From Ulva prolifera (taxonomy: Eukaryota; Chlorophyta; Ulvophyceae; Ulvales; Ulvaceae): a stretch of DNA of 64,000 nucleotides. Made by a program: the position numbers and the translations under genes. The notes below the pieces were generated by a model. That model searched no databases. It was not told where the DNA came from and saw only the letters and a list, made by a program, of their open reading frames with translations. Shown in pieces: positions 38,454 to 50,264 of this stretch. Position 1 is the first letter of the stretch; each line of letters begins with the position of its first letter. The stretch lies in NCBI GenBank assembly GCA_023078555.1, contig CM041203.1, positions 4,424,538 to 4,488,537 on the forward strand. Reading direction: 5' to 3'.

Positions 38454-41400
38454 GTACGCCTCTAGGCTCCATAAGCTGTCGTGCTGTCGATGTAGTGCAC
38501 CTCGGATCGAATCAGCATACGGATGCTCGACCGTCGGAACCTTCTACGATCCTACTCAACGCCGATGTGACGTCCATCCACTGTACAAGGCTTGACAGTC
38601 AGCTATCTCTTCAGCTTTGTAATTGTGTGTTTATCAATGGGCGTGCGTGGCACGTACGCGCAACTCTGTGAATGTCGCGAGCCCTACGTACGTATACCCC
38701 AAGCTGCAGATCTAGGGTCCCGGATGATCAAGCGCAGGGGTGTCAGGCTGCCTTCGTCAGCGTTGCGTATGGTGTGCTGTCTTACATATATAAGCTTTCG
38801 ATCCACGTATGTACGTGCAATCGAAGTACATGCCTGGCCGACTGATCATTGCCGCAGAATCTCCATGGCCAAGCTCGCGTTGCGTACGCGACCAGCCTCT
38901 GCGCGCATATCTGCTCCAAGCCGCTGCCTGGAAGCCATGGTGTAGTGAACGGGCGACTTTGTGGTGAAAATGTAGCAGCATGCACAACAGCATCGTTTTC
39001 CATGCCTGGCATTGCTCGACATGTGTGCGTCACCTTGCAGCTGCGCATTAGATTGAGTGCGAATGCGACTTCTCGGACATTTGCGGACGCACAGTTTGCG
39101 ATGTCACGCAGTGAACGACTGATGTGAGCCACCGAAGCCTTGTCGCTCGCGCCGTGAACTTGAATTACGTTGCCATGGATGCGCCACCGTGACGTGGCAC
39201 ATGCACGCAGTTGCCATATCCACTATCCGCCATGCGCGCCAGTACGTCTGCCAAGAACACGCGCCGGCAGGCGCCTCCGCGACCGGACCTGCTGCATCCG
39301 ACAGACATGCAGTGTTCAGCTTTCTCGACTGTTTCTGGTGATACACATATGTAACGGCCCATATACATATCGTGAATATGCAACATTGAATTCAAATTGC
39401 TTCACAGTGCACGTCTTTTCAGGCCTACTAGTATAGCTAGGCCTGCAAATCCTAGGCCTGCAAATCTGAGGAAGCATGTATATGCCATGAGTTACAAAAG
39501 AGTGAACGGGAGAAGACAAACACCAAAACCGAATCTCATCCGAAGCAACAGCAACACATACACACACTACTAGTGTGTGTCACTACGGTAGTACACACTA
39601 CACTGTTGGCAACCACACCTCAGTCCGGCAGGATCGCGTCCTCCAGGAACACAGCGGCGCTGTCGCTGTTTTCCGAGTCCAGGGAGTCTGCATTATATAT
39701 GGCCATATATGGCTGAAGCATGCAGTGATGTCACTGTACACTCACTCATCATTGATTGCAGCATCAAGCTTAAGCCTCTAGGCGCGGTGCCATCTCACAA
39801 CAGCAATGCGCATGCATGCCAACTAGTTGATCAAGCTTGATCAATCTTCGAAGTCTGCAGTGTCCCGCACATCATGATCATGATCACTGGATCAAGCTGA
39901 ACTCCATCAGCGCTGACCCTGCAGTCTGCAACCTGTGTGCGTGCTTGTGCAGGTGCCCACATCCGTTGCAACACCCCGGCCAAGCAGGTCAGGCCGCAGC
40001 ACCGCCACGTGAATGCGGCGGCAGTCTCCGGTGGAGGTCCAGTGGCGAGTCCGCCCACCCCCGCCAATCTTGCAGAACATTCGATGGCTCCAGATCTGCT
40101 GTCGCTGGTGCGCTACCATTCTGAATGACACTTCTTGGCCCAGGAGTCCTGGGGTGCAAATATATATATATATTCGCTGCTGGTAGATGTTGCATCAAGA
40201 GCATGAGAGCACCGCTCGCCGCTCGATGCGCCAACTATCAATCTGGACAGCGCGTCTCCAATGTGAACACCGCTGTTGGCCTAGCAGTGTGGATCCAAAG
40301 AGCAGATGCAATCACGAACCTCATCCAACATCGTAGCATCACAGGCATGTACAAACGGACCTTTGGCGCAATCACTGACGTGTGACTGTTGGCGTGGCGT
40401 GCAGCATCCCGAGCTGCTGGAACACCTGAAGACCATTCAGGACCAAGCCGAGGGCTGCATGTGCATCACGGCCGGGGCGGCCTACATCGGCATGCTCTCG
40501 TGTCTGAGCACCCTGCGCTACTCCATCCTGGCGTACGATGAAATTCTCGTCCAGGTCCGACTCGTCAGCCCCGCTGGAGTGTGCATCAGCTTCCATGTGC
40601 ACTCGCCATCGGCCTCGCCTGCAATGCTTGACAATTGGCGTAGAACATGGTCCCCTACACGCACACATGCATACACCAAGTGCAATCAGCGTCAGGAGGT
40701 GCCTGCCGAGTTACATGGCATGGCCACGAGCACAAAGCGCAAAGACGGCCACAGGCGGCCGCGGACCCTGAAGCACGCCATAGCCGCGCATACCCGTGCG
40801 TGTTGGCTCATGTGCTGTGAACTCCGCAGGCCCTTTGACCTTGATCTGCCAGCATCACAATCGCTGACACAGCGCCTCGCATGCATGCAGTGGAAGCAGA
40901 CCCAGACACCGACCGATGCTGAGCTCTGCGGCGTCCTGGCCAGGGCAATGGCGCCCCTCCTCCACACCACCGAGCTCATCACCACCACATGCAACCTGCA
41001 CGCCCCGGAGTGGAGCCCCAGGCAGCGCCACTTTCTCGCGACGTTCCTTACCGCTGCGGTGGCCGCCATCGTAACACGTCACTACACGAGCCCATGCACC
41101 CGCGACCTGCTCCTGCGGATTCTGGACGAGCAAGCTGTGTGGCAGTCACACCAGCTCAGCGCTGAGGGCCTGGGCGCGGCGGAGCGCGACGGCGGGGCGG
41201 ACGAGCTGCTGCAGCGGGTGAGGGCGGAGCTTGCCGGGCCTCTGCCGCGGCCTGGGACTGAGGCGCAGTGGGTTGCAGCGCTCGCGTGGACGCTGTACCT
41301 GGACCTGTGCAACCAGGCCGCCGCCGACGACAGGCTGAAGTATCTTCAGGCAGCGCTTCGGTCCACTGGTGCGAATCCTCGGGACGCCCATGCATGGTGC

Positions 41401-42226
41401 ACTCTCATCATCCACCCTGCAGCAGGTCATGGCTACCGTGTACTTCTCACAGCGACAACACACACGCACCCCTTGACCACTTCGTTGTGTATATGCAGGC
41501 CTGCCCGCCGCGTCCTCTCACGGCGACATCAGGACCGTCCAGAATCAGACCATGGTGGCCTCGAACCACGCAGCGCCCCAGGCGCCCCTGCCTCAGCCGC
41601 ATGCAGCTGCTGCCATGCCAGCTTCAGCACTGATGCCGCAACAGCAAGCCCACGTTCGCACAGGCATGCTGCCCCAGAGCTGCGACAGGACGCAACCTGT
41701 CGCCGTGCACGCGGCCGCGATGTCTATGGTTGCACCGGACCCGGCGGCTCCCATCGGTGATGCAGTTACACCGGCGCCGATCCCGCGTGGCGTGAACGTG
41801 TTGACGTTGCAAGACACGCCAAGCCTGGCGGCCACGCCAGCTGGGGCGGGGCTGCCAGCTCGGGGCGAGAAGCGCCGCCGCGGCGAGTGCGGCGGCGGAG
41901 AGGAGTGCGCACCTGCCACGCGACAGAGGCTGACACAGCTGCCGGCGGCCTGCCTTGTGGCCCCGGAGGCTGTCTCGGATGAGGTCCCCCCGCTGGAGTG
42001 GCTCATCACTGCTCCCTCCATCCCTCCATCGGCCGTTCTGCCAGTGGCCCGGCCGCCAGCAGCCCCCCAGCAGCAGTCCCTCACTATGTTGGACCCCTTG
42101 ATGCAAGGCCCCCTTGAAGCGGCACCGTGGGTGGAGGGCCCGCTTGTTTTGAGCTTCAGCGTCCCGCTGTCGTTGCCGTCGTATCATACTTTTGACCTCG
42201 ATGAGCTACTCGGCCTGGTGGCGTGA
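38444..42226 (+). CDS. Gene E: intact reference copy of the tandem family
   Basis: Exons are 38444-38453, 39953-40107, 40405-40554, 40891-41368 and 41499-42226, giving 506 residues with every phase consistent. The order is Met-Ala-Pro-Ser; a Pro/Ala-rich exon with NAAAVSGGG; the 50-residue helical exon (HPELLEHLKTIQDQAEG...DEILVQ); a 159-codon helical exon with TITTT-like, EWSPRQRHFLATFLTAA, TRDLLLRILDEQ and ALAWTLYLDLCNQAA; and a tail with EKRRRGECGGGEE...TRQRL (bipartite nuclear-signal-like), PPLEWL, DPLMQGPLE and the end TFDLDELLGLVA. I know no family with this layout. The basic cluster and the acidic-hydrophobic end resemble a nuclear regulator with a short activation-type motif, which is inference only. 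TGTAA lies 134 bases after the stop. The first intron is about 1.5 kb and shares blocks with those of F and G. Confidence 0.8.
39492..39513 (+). repeat. 22-bp element shared by first introns of C, E and G
   Basis: The core TTACAAAAGAGTGAACGGG is followed by AGAAGACAAACAC. It is identical over 22 bases to 54627-54648 and to the inverted copy at 25877-25898. Confidence 0.7.
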
Positions 42227-45140
42227 AGTGCCTCCCGTGGATACCCGGGCTCAACAGGCAGCTTCGTTGCGGAGCGAGAGTCGTCCATGACCTCCACTGT
42301 GACTGCATTGAGTGGACTGCCAAGCCGATTGAGAAGTTGTTGAAGTGTTCTGTTCGTGTTGTAATCCTGTATGACAGATACTGGCTGGCCATGACTGCTC
42401 TTGCGGGGCAGCTCACCACCCCTCAATAGTGACATTTGTGGTTCGCGCAGTTTATGCAACGTGATCCTGCTGCTTGTCCAAGCAGCGCCAGCATGCCACA
42501 GTCACATGCAGTGCACCACTGTGTCATAAGCAACAGAAGCAGATGCACACATTTAGTTTTGTGCTAATTCACAGAATGAGGGAATCGACATAAGCTGTAG
42601 CATCTTTTGCTGAACGTCTGTCGGGCGAAAGCCATAAGGCGCTGGCAGGCAGGAGGGTGATTGTCGTTTGACCTCCTGGCGATGCTTCAGATGTCCACAC
42701 GGCAGTCCGGTGATATTGTGAATAGAAACAAAGACTTCGGAAGACCGTAATTCGCATCCATCGCATTACCTGGTCGGTTGTATGATCGAAATTTAGACTC
42801 CCCACAGCTAGTGCTCCCGTTGGGAACGCCTGGAATCATTCACCGTCAGGACAGCGACATGGCGATGATCGCCTGTGGAAGGTGCAGTACTCATCTTGCT
42901 TCTGCGAGCCCTTCGCGAGTTGAGCGCTTCAGCCTAGTGCCACGGTGTTGAACGAGAGGATGCAGATGCCGTGTATGAGCGCCATGCGCGCATGTCGAAC
43001 TTTGATGGTGCCAGCGGACCAGGCAGCAGTGAAGTCCCTGAGATCTGCCGATACTGTACTAAATAGTGTCTTTGTTGGCCGTCGTTCCTGTCCAAGCACC
43101 GGCATCGTTTATGCACTAGCCACGCACCGCTACAAGCGCTCTGGAGCCAGAGGACAGCACAATGGTTCATGTCATGGAATCTCGACGTCAATCTGGTGCT
43201 TTTTCGGACCATATAAACTTCCTGAGCGCTGTCGAGGCCTGAGACGTGATCTATGGAACTGGTCAACGTTGCTGCCTACCGCAATGTCCTACAGTGCAAC
43301 GCCCGACAGTTCCTACAACACGCACCTGGCGAAACGATCACCAGCTGTATTTGTTGCGCAGTTTTCACTACGATGATTGACTGCTGCATGTCCCGCTCTG
43401 TTGCAATCCGACCATCAACGGTACATTGCGACGAGGTGGAGACTGGAGGACTGAAAGGATCTGAACGTAGGCACCTGAGTCGACCAGTCATGCCATATAC
43501 CAATCACATATTACCAAAAGTAGCTGTTCAACTCCAAGCATCTACCAAGCTTGAAGCAATTCAGATGGATGGATATGCAAAACATCGTACACACCTGGTG
43601 TCTGCGTCTACACAGAAATTTCCGTCCACCATGCTTGAAACAAGAATTGCAGGCTGTTTGAAATATATCGCTGTGGAGAGGCGTACTACATGTGATCACA
43701 TGCTTGACTGTGCGAGTTCCATCTGCGGCAGTGGTGCACACCCAAGCAAGAAAACTGCATGTGATCATTTAGTACGTGCTGTTTATGGTTGACATATTGT
43801 TCACGCCTACAAACCAACGGTTCTGTGACTGTTCATATGTCATGGAAACAGTCTCTGAACTCGCTTCCTATGGTCAATGCAGGTAGTCTGCGTCGCAAGA
43901 ACGGTGGTCCATGTACCGATGCACGTGAATTCATGGCTACCCTGGATGTTTGCGAATAGCGTATTGGGATTTCATAGACTTGCCCTGTAGTAAACGTTGT
44001 GGACAGTGATGGTGAGAGCACTTCAAGTTTCTACATGGACCAGGAGACCCAACAGAAACAGTGCGGACGGTCCTTACCCATTCAAAGAAGTATCTACGTC
44101 AATAGATAGTAAGTGACGTTTGCTCGTAAGAGATCCTGCAGAAGTGAATCATCAAAACATGCAATGTCTGGTTCACAGGTCAGCAGATCGCCCCACGCAG
44201 CCATGTCAGTGAGGCAGCATCCACCGACACTAGTACAATATAGGAAATGTCACATTTCAAATGTGGGTTCTAGTGCAGATTGTGGACCGACTTCAATTGC
44301 AGGCGCCGCTTACAACAACCTGGAGCTGACCAGAGTTGGTGGATCCACATACCTCTATCTTTCAAAGCAAGACTTTTGGCACCTTTCAGGAAAACTACGG
44401 CAACGTTGACAAGATGTCAACACCGTGTCGATAGAAACCTGTATAAAACATTCATCACGAGCTGGCAGTTCGCCAAGATGAACAGCTTCCCGAAAAGTGA
44501 ACCTGTAAGAGCTTTAACGGAGCTAATGCCTGGTACTGGATAAGGAGGGCAAAGGTGACCGAAAATGGCGCATCTGCCCATGTGATTGCCAACTACTTCA
44601 AATGTCACTAAAGCGTGCGCCTCTTGACCGGCTGTGCACAACGGGCATGCAGCAGCCATGCACACGAAGCGTCTTTGCTAGCGTTGCCTTGAGTGGACCT
44701 GACAGCAGCGGCAGTCGGAACGGTTTGCAGACTGGTCGAGGTGGCTTGTGGCATGTGGCATTCCTGTGGGCTCTCAGGAATCGTAGATGCGCGCCACAGA
44801 AGCGAGGACTGCTAGCAGGGAAACAATCATGAGGGGTGAGGCGCAGCCATGTCCACCGGCGAGAGCGCAAGCACCCAAATAGCACTGATGAGTTCCTGGT
44901 TGAAGGCGAGTAAGCTCTTCTCGATGGAGGTGGCAATGTGACTGTTGGGGTGAGTCTTCTTCTGGCAATGCTTTTCCTTGAATGTAAGGTACCGGGATAT
45001 GGAGATCAGGATCTGGATACAAGGAGCTCAGAGAATACAGCAGATGCCTAGTCGTCAAACGGAGGACGTGCCATATGCAGTCTTCAATCTCCCGGGAGAC
45101 TAGAGCCTGCACAACACGGTCTGATCGAGATGTAGATCAG
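42227..45140. repeat. Downstream module D after gene E
   Basis: It is homologous to the modules after C and F: a CAGGAGG...CCTCCTG stem (42650-42678), GGGAACGCCTGG (about 42812), GTCAACGTTGCTGCCT (about 43261) and CACACCCAAGCAAG (about 43737). I could not find the CxxC frame seen in the other two copies. Confidence 0.6.
42360..42364 (+). promoter_or_regulatory. Putative poly(A) signal (TGTAA) of gene E
   Basis: TGTTGTAATCCTGTATGACA lies 134 bases after the stop and is matched base for base around the motif in gene F. Confidence 0.6.
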
Positions 45141-45149
45141 CGCAGTGTC

Positions 45150-45720
45150 AGCTTAGCATGAGTGCCAGATCTCTCTGAACAGCCGCTGTGCAGTTGCGGG
45201 CAGAATCTCTTGTAAGCGGCTTTAGAACACGACAGGGTGGCGGAGTGGTCTGGGTGGTATTCATACCAGCATGGACGCCTGAGGAGCATGGTTGATGTTG
45301 GGATGCCTGGCATGAAGTGAGTGGAGAAACGTCCTGCACAAGGAAGGCAGAAGGTGACGAAAGAACGTATACGGAATACAAATACATTTGGGCACAACAG
45401 AACAGTATCACGAGCTGTCAACACACGCCCACTCGAATGCTGGACTGTCACCAGGATCCTGCACGCGCAATCAGTATACACAAAACTGCTTTCAGCGTTT
45501 CGGTTGAAGTTGTTGCATAGCAGGCAGCAGTATGCGCTGGAAGGGGGAAGCTCACCATGATCGAATGCTCGTCCGAGCAATCATCGAGACGCGGTCGCCA
45601 TTATGCAACGCCATGTGCTTCAGTACACACACCAGATATGCAGACTCATTTGAGACGGTGATTTTGAGCATCAGACCGTCTTCAACGCAGCTCCAAGGCT
45701 TTGCACGCGCGGCTCTGAAC
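45150..45720. repeat. Upstream module P, copy 5 (before gene F)
   Basis: It contains GTCAGCTTAGCATGAGTGCC, CGACAGGGTGGCGGAGTGG, GTCCTGCACAAGGAAGGC and CACTCGAATGCTGGACTG. The end block (CCCTTCTGGCG) is not found, so the 3' part is diverged or deleted. Confidence 0.55.
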
Positions 45721-46319
45721 ACGAGTTCCTGATCGAGCTTGGCGCATTGCCAACAGATGCAACGTCGATCGATGCATCAATGTCTCTCACTTTCATTTGC
45801 CTTCTGCTAGTCTCTGCTCATAGATGGCCAATTTAAGACAAACTCGAGTCGATGATACCATCTACCGGGATGCGTCGACTCCGAAATGCTCGACAGGTGA
45901 CCCTGCCATTGGAAAAATCTCACGAAAGGCTAGTTCACATCTATGTCGTGCTCAGAGTCTACCCTCGTGCTGAAGAATCGAGGAGGCATCAAGGAGGGGC
46001 ACGACATCAACAGCCAAATTGCCATTGTGGCGAGACCGCCAGCGGCACTTCAAATTTGGCGGAGACCTCCAGATCAACACTAGGCTCGTTGATTCACAGC
46101 TGACCCGCGCCATCTACAAATTTACAGCCAAACAACATCGATGCAAAACAAGACATTCATTACTCGCACACAAAACCCTCGTAGACAGAGGCAGATGTGC
46201 GTAGCTAATCCGTGAGGCTAAAAGTAAAATTTCTCATAACTTTCCGACAACACGGCAAGGCCTTGCAAGACCAGGTGCCAGAGGCCTCGCTCGCGAGCAA
46301 ATACTTGACACGTGGCAAT

Positions 46320-46619
46320 TTGCGGTAGCAGGTCATAGTCCGTAAGTCTCCCATTGGATGACGCGTGTGGACGACATTCATAGTGGCCAGAGGGGCTAGC
46401 GTCATCTCCAATCGTTGCGATCTAAACGATGATCCGATGACTGCTGCGGCGTTGCTTTGAAATCAAAACCTTATTCGGTAGGCATCAGGCCAGTACTGGA
46501 CATTGTGAGTACATGCTGATACAGACATTCCCTTCGTTTAAGCCTACTTCTACTGCGCACAAGAGCTTCTGAGTTGCCCAAGGTTTTTTTAAGATCCGAA
46601 CAAACCGCAATGGTTCCAA
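46320..46619 (+). promoter_or_regulatory. Promoter/leader module Q of gene F
   Basis: GTGGCCAGAGGGG lies at 46383, followed by GATGACTGCTGCGGCGTTG, GGTAGGCATCAGG, AGAGCTTCTGAGTTGCCCAAG and the start codon at 46610. Confidence 0.65.
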
Positions 46620-49600
46620 GTACGCCTCAAGGACTCGAGGATCCGCAAGCTGTTGTGTTGTCCATGTAGTCCATTCAGATGATCGACCGTCGGATCTGTC
46701 CACGGAATTGTACAGCGCCGATGTGACACTCCATTCATTGCACAAGCCTAGGCTTGACACTCAGCCATCGATCTTTTCGTTGTTGTGAATGCGAGGGCCG
46801 GGCGTGCTACTCTAGATCCGCGAGCCCTACCGTGAACCAGCCGTAGAGCTCTCGAGGAAAGGCAGGGGTGTCAGGCTGCCTTCGTCAGGTTTACGTGTTG
46901 CGTGCTGTTTTATATATAGGTGTTCGATCCACGTATGCAGTCGACGTTCTGGCCCCGTGCCCACAGAATCGCCATGCTTAAGCCTGCGCTGCATTACGTT
47001 GCGTACGCGATGAGCATCTGCGCGCCTAGCTGGCTGCTTCAAGCCGCTGCCTTGGAGCACATGTTGTAGTGAACGGGCGTCATTCGCGGTGTGATTGCAG
47101 CAGCACGCACAAACAGATTGTTTTACATGTCCCGCAGTGCTCGACACGTCAGCGACACCTTGCGCATCAGGTTTGGTGTGCACGTGATGTCTTGGACGTC
47201 ACCTGATGCAAAACTTGCAATGTCGCAGTGAACGACTACTGTGAACAACCGAAGCCTTGGTCGCTCTTGTGTCCGTGAACTGCTTTGCTTTACCTCCAAG
47301 CTTGGACCTTGGCCAAGGTCCGCTGGGCTAAAGTGCTGCGCCACGTGGCATACTGACGGCTGCCGGCACGTCTACAGAGCACACTCCACAGCGTCCGAAC
47401 CCGCGCGGAACCAGCGCTGCATCGCTCCTCGCCGACTCGTCGGCAATTGCCTCGACTCTGCATGATATTCAAAACCTTACGAACTTCGTTCCACTTTGGA
47501 ACAGTAGCGCCAGGCGTATTTGCGCATATGTTGAGATATATGTATGCGTGACATGTCGATGTTTTGTTGGTCCGCATGTTTTGGGTTGTGGACGAGTCAT
47601 GCAATTGCAAGGTCTAGCATCAACGTCAGCACAGTACACGTGGCAGGCGGCTATTAGCTCGGCAATGCATGCTGAGTTGCAGTCGCCCACGCATCAAACT
47701 GCTGTCCACCAGCCCTTCAGGCTGAAACATGTCTGTGCACGTGTGCAGGTGTCCGGATCCAAGTTCGCCGCAACGCCTCAACCAAGCCGGCAGCAGCAGC
47801 GCCCCCGATCGGGCAGTGGCACCTCCATGAATACGAGGCGGCAGTGTCCGCTGGCGGTGTGGCTGTGAGTCGACCCAGCCCCAACGATGTCGCGGATCAT
47901 GCGATGGTACCGCCATCGATGGTGTGCTGCCATCCCGAACATTTCACACTAGTACTGGAGCTCATTCTGACTGCTGCTAGACCTCACGGACGAGGATGCG
48001 AGCACCCACGACAGTTTCAATGGATGCACCATCTGTACCGTAAGCGGGTCAATGTAACCAAAACGTGACGTGCAGCACAATGCTGTACCGTAAGCGGGTC
48101 AATGTAACCAAAACATTACTTGCAGCATCCCAAGCTGCTCGGAGACAGGCGAACCATCCAAAAGCAAGCCAACGACTGCGTGTGGGTCAATGCTGAGGTG
48201 GCCCACACCGGCATGCTCGCGTGCCTGACCGGCCTGCCCCGCCTCATCTTGGAGTATGGCGAAGTGTTTATTCAGGTCCGCTTCGTCAGCCCCCAACACG
48301 GGTGTGTGAATGCACTCGCCACAATGCACCCACCATGGCCCACCCTGTGAGGCATGCTGAACTTCGATAGCCAGCTTTCATTTTGGTGTCGTACCCCTGC
48401 ATGCACACATGCATACACCAGACTTGGTTAAACGAGATCGGCGGCGCACCACATGTACACCTGCCACTGGCAGAAATGCCGCCCCACACACGGACATTCA
48501 TAGCCATTCACGCAGAGTGAAGGATACCTCACATGACCACACCATGTGTGCTAACGATGGCACCTGAGCCCTAAAAAGTGTTTTTGGACGCTGTAAATCC
48601 TGCTGGCCCCTTAGCTAGCGCTCGCCCTGTCTGCATTACACCCACTCACACCAGGCCTTGCATGCAGTGGATGGAGACACAGACACCGACCGATGCTGAT
48701 GTCAGCCGCACGCTGCTCTTGTCGATGACGGATCTCCTGAGCATCACCGAAGACATCACTACCACATGCAACCTGCACGCCTCAGAGTGGAACCCCAAGC
48801 AGCGCCACTTTCTCGCGACACTCCTTGCCGCGGCGGTGGCCGCAATCATAACGCGCCACTACACCAGCCCATGCACCCGCGGACTGCTGCTGCATATTCT
48901 GGACGAGCAAGTTCCGTGGCAGTCACGCCAGCTCAGCGCTGCGGGCCTGGAGGCTTCAGAACGTGATGGCCGGGCAGACGAGCTGCTGCGGCGGGTGAGG
49001 GCGGAGCTTGCCGGGCCAGCACGGCGTCCAGTGGAGGAGGCGCAGTGGGTTTCATCACTCGCGTGGACGCTGTACCTGGACCTGTGCAACCAGGCCGCCG
49101 CTGACGACAGGCTGCAATATTTCCAGGCAGCGCTCCGGTCCGGATCCACTGGTGCGAATTCCCGGCAGAGCACAACCGTACTGCTCGAGCCCTCTCACTC
49201 TGATCATCCGCCCTGCAGCAAGCCATGGTGACCATATCCTTCTCACAGCGACATCACACACGCGCCCCTTGACCTCTTTGTTGTATGTGCAGGCCTGCCC
49301 GCTGAGTCCTCTCACGGCGACATCAGGACCGCCCAGAATCAGACCATGATGGAACACGCAGCGCCCCAGGCGCCCCTGCCTCAACTGCATGCAGCTGCTG
49401 ACGTGCCAGCTTCAGTGCCGATGCCGCAACAGCAAGCCCACGTTTGCACAGGCATGCTGCCCCAGGGCTGCAGCGGGACGCATCCGTCCGCCGTCCACAC
49501 TGCCGCGATGTACACGGCTGCCCCGGACCCTGCCGCTGCCTTCGGCCTACCACCCAAAACTGCAGATACATTCATCCTAACCCCGGGGTATGAGAACATG

Positions 49601-50062
49601 TTCCCACTGCAAGACGGGACAATACCGGCGGCCGTGCCAGCTGTGCCGGGCCACTGCGCCGCACGGCCTCACAGCACTGGCGCGCACACGAATGCACATG
49701 CGCACGCCGGGGCTGACGGCGCTGAGGCGGGACTGTCGGCTCGGGGCGTGAAGCGCAGCCGCGGCGAGTGCGGCGGCGGAGAGGAGTGCGCACCTGCCAC
49801 GCGACAGAGGCTGACTCAGCTGCCGGCAGCCTGCCTTGTGGCGCCGGACGCCCTCTCGGGTGAGGTCCCCCCGCTGGAGTGGCTCAACACTGCTCCGTCC
49901 ATCCCTCCATCGGCCGTTCTGCCAGTGGCCCAGCAGCCAGAAGGCCCCCATGGGCCCCAGCAGCAGTCCCTCGCTATGGTGGAACCCTTGACGCAGGACC
50001 CCCTTGCAGTGGCACCGTGGGAGGAGGGCCCGCTGTCTGCGAGCTTCAGCTTCTCGCCGTAA
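46610..50062 (+). CDS. Gene F: close paralogue of E, ending before the conserved C-terminal motif
   Basis: Exons are 46610-46619, 47749-47921, 48126-48275, 48668-49151 and 49293-50062, giving 528 residues with all phases consistent. The start exon reads Met-Val-Pro-Ser instead of Met-Ala-Pro-Ser. The second exon has YEAAVSAGGVAVSRPSP. The 50-residue exon is HPKLLGDRRTIQ...EVFIQ. The long helical exon has EWNPKQRHFLATLLAAA and SLAWTLYLDLCNQAA. The tail is close to that of E (VKRSRGECGGGEE, PPLEWL, PQQQSLAM) with an extra 50-residue insert. TAA at 50060 replaces a Ser codon (TCG in E), so the final 17 codons, whose frame still reads TFDIEELFGLLA, lie after the stop. The helical core is intact, so it may act as a tail-less version. 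TGTAA is at 50260. The 3' end of the second intron is locally duplicated (48034-48115). Confidence 0.75.
48034..48115 (+). repeat. 50-bp tandem duplication spanning an intron 3' end in gene F
   Basis: CTGTACCGTAAGCGGGTCAA begins at 48034 and again at 48084. Each copy is followed by AACCAAAAC and then an acceptor (CGTGCAG|CACAATG, then CTTGCAG|CATCCC). Only the second acceptor joins the conserved exon starting HPKLL. Confidence 0.85.
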
Positions 50063-50259
50063 TTGCCTTCACATCCTACTTTTGACATCGAGGAGCTTTT
50101 CGGTCTTTTGGCGTGAAGTGCCTCCCGTGGATATCCGAGCTCAATATGCAGTTCCGTCGGGGAGCTAGAAACTTCCATGAGCTCCACTGTGACTGTAGAC
50201 TGTCAAGCCGATCGAGAATTCTTTAGTTGTTGAGGTGTACTGATATCAGAATATTGTGT

Positions 50260-50264
50260 TGTAA
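50260..50264 (+). promoter_or_regulatory. Putative poly(A) signal (TGTAA) of gene F
   Basis: GTTGTAATCTTGTATGACAG lies about 200 bases after the stop, in the same context as in gene E. Confidence 0.55.

Noticed and set aside
45222-45300. A complete tRNA gene in module P
   Set aside because: Only an A-box-like motif is present. The arms do not fold into a cloverleaf and the B-box-like motif is about 200 bases away.
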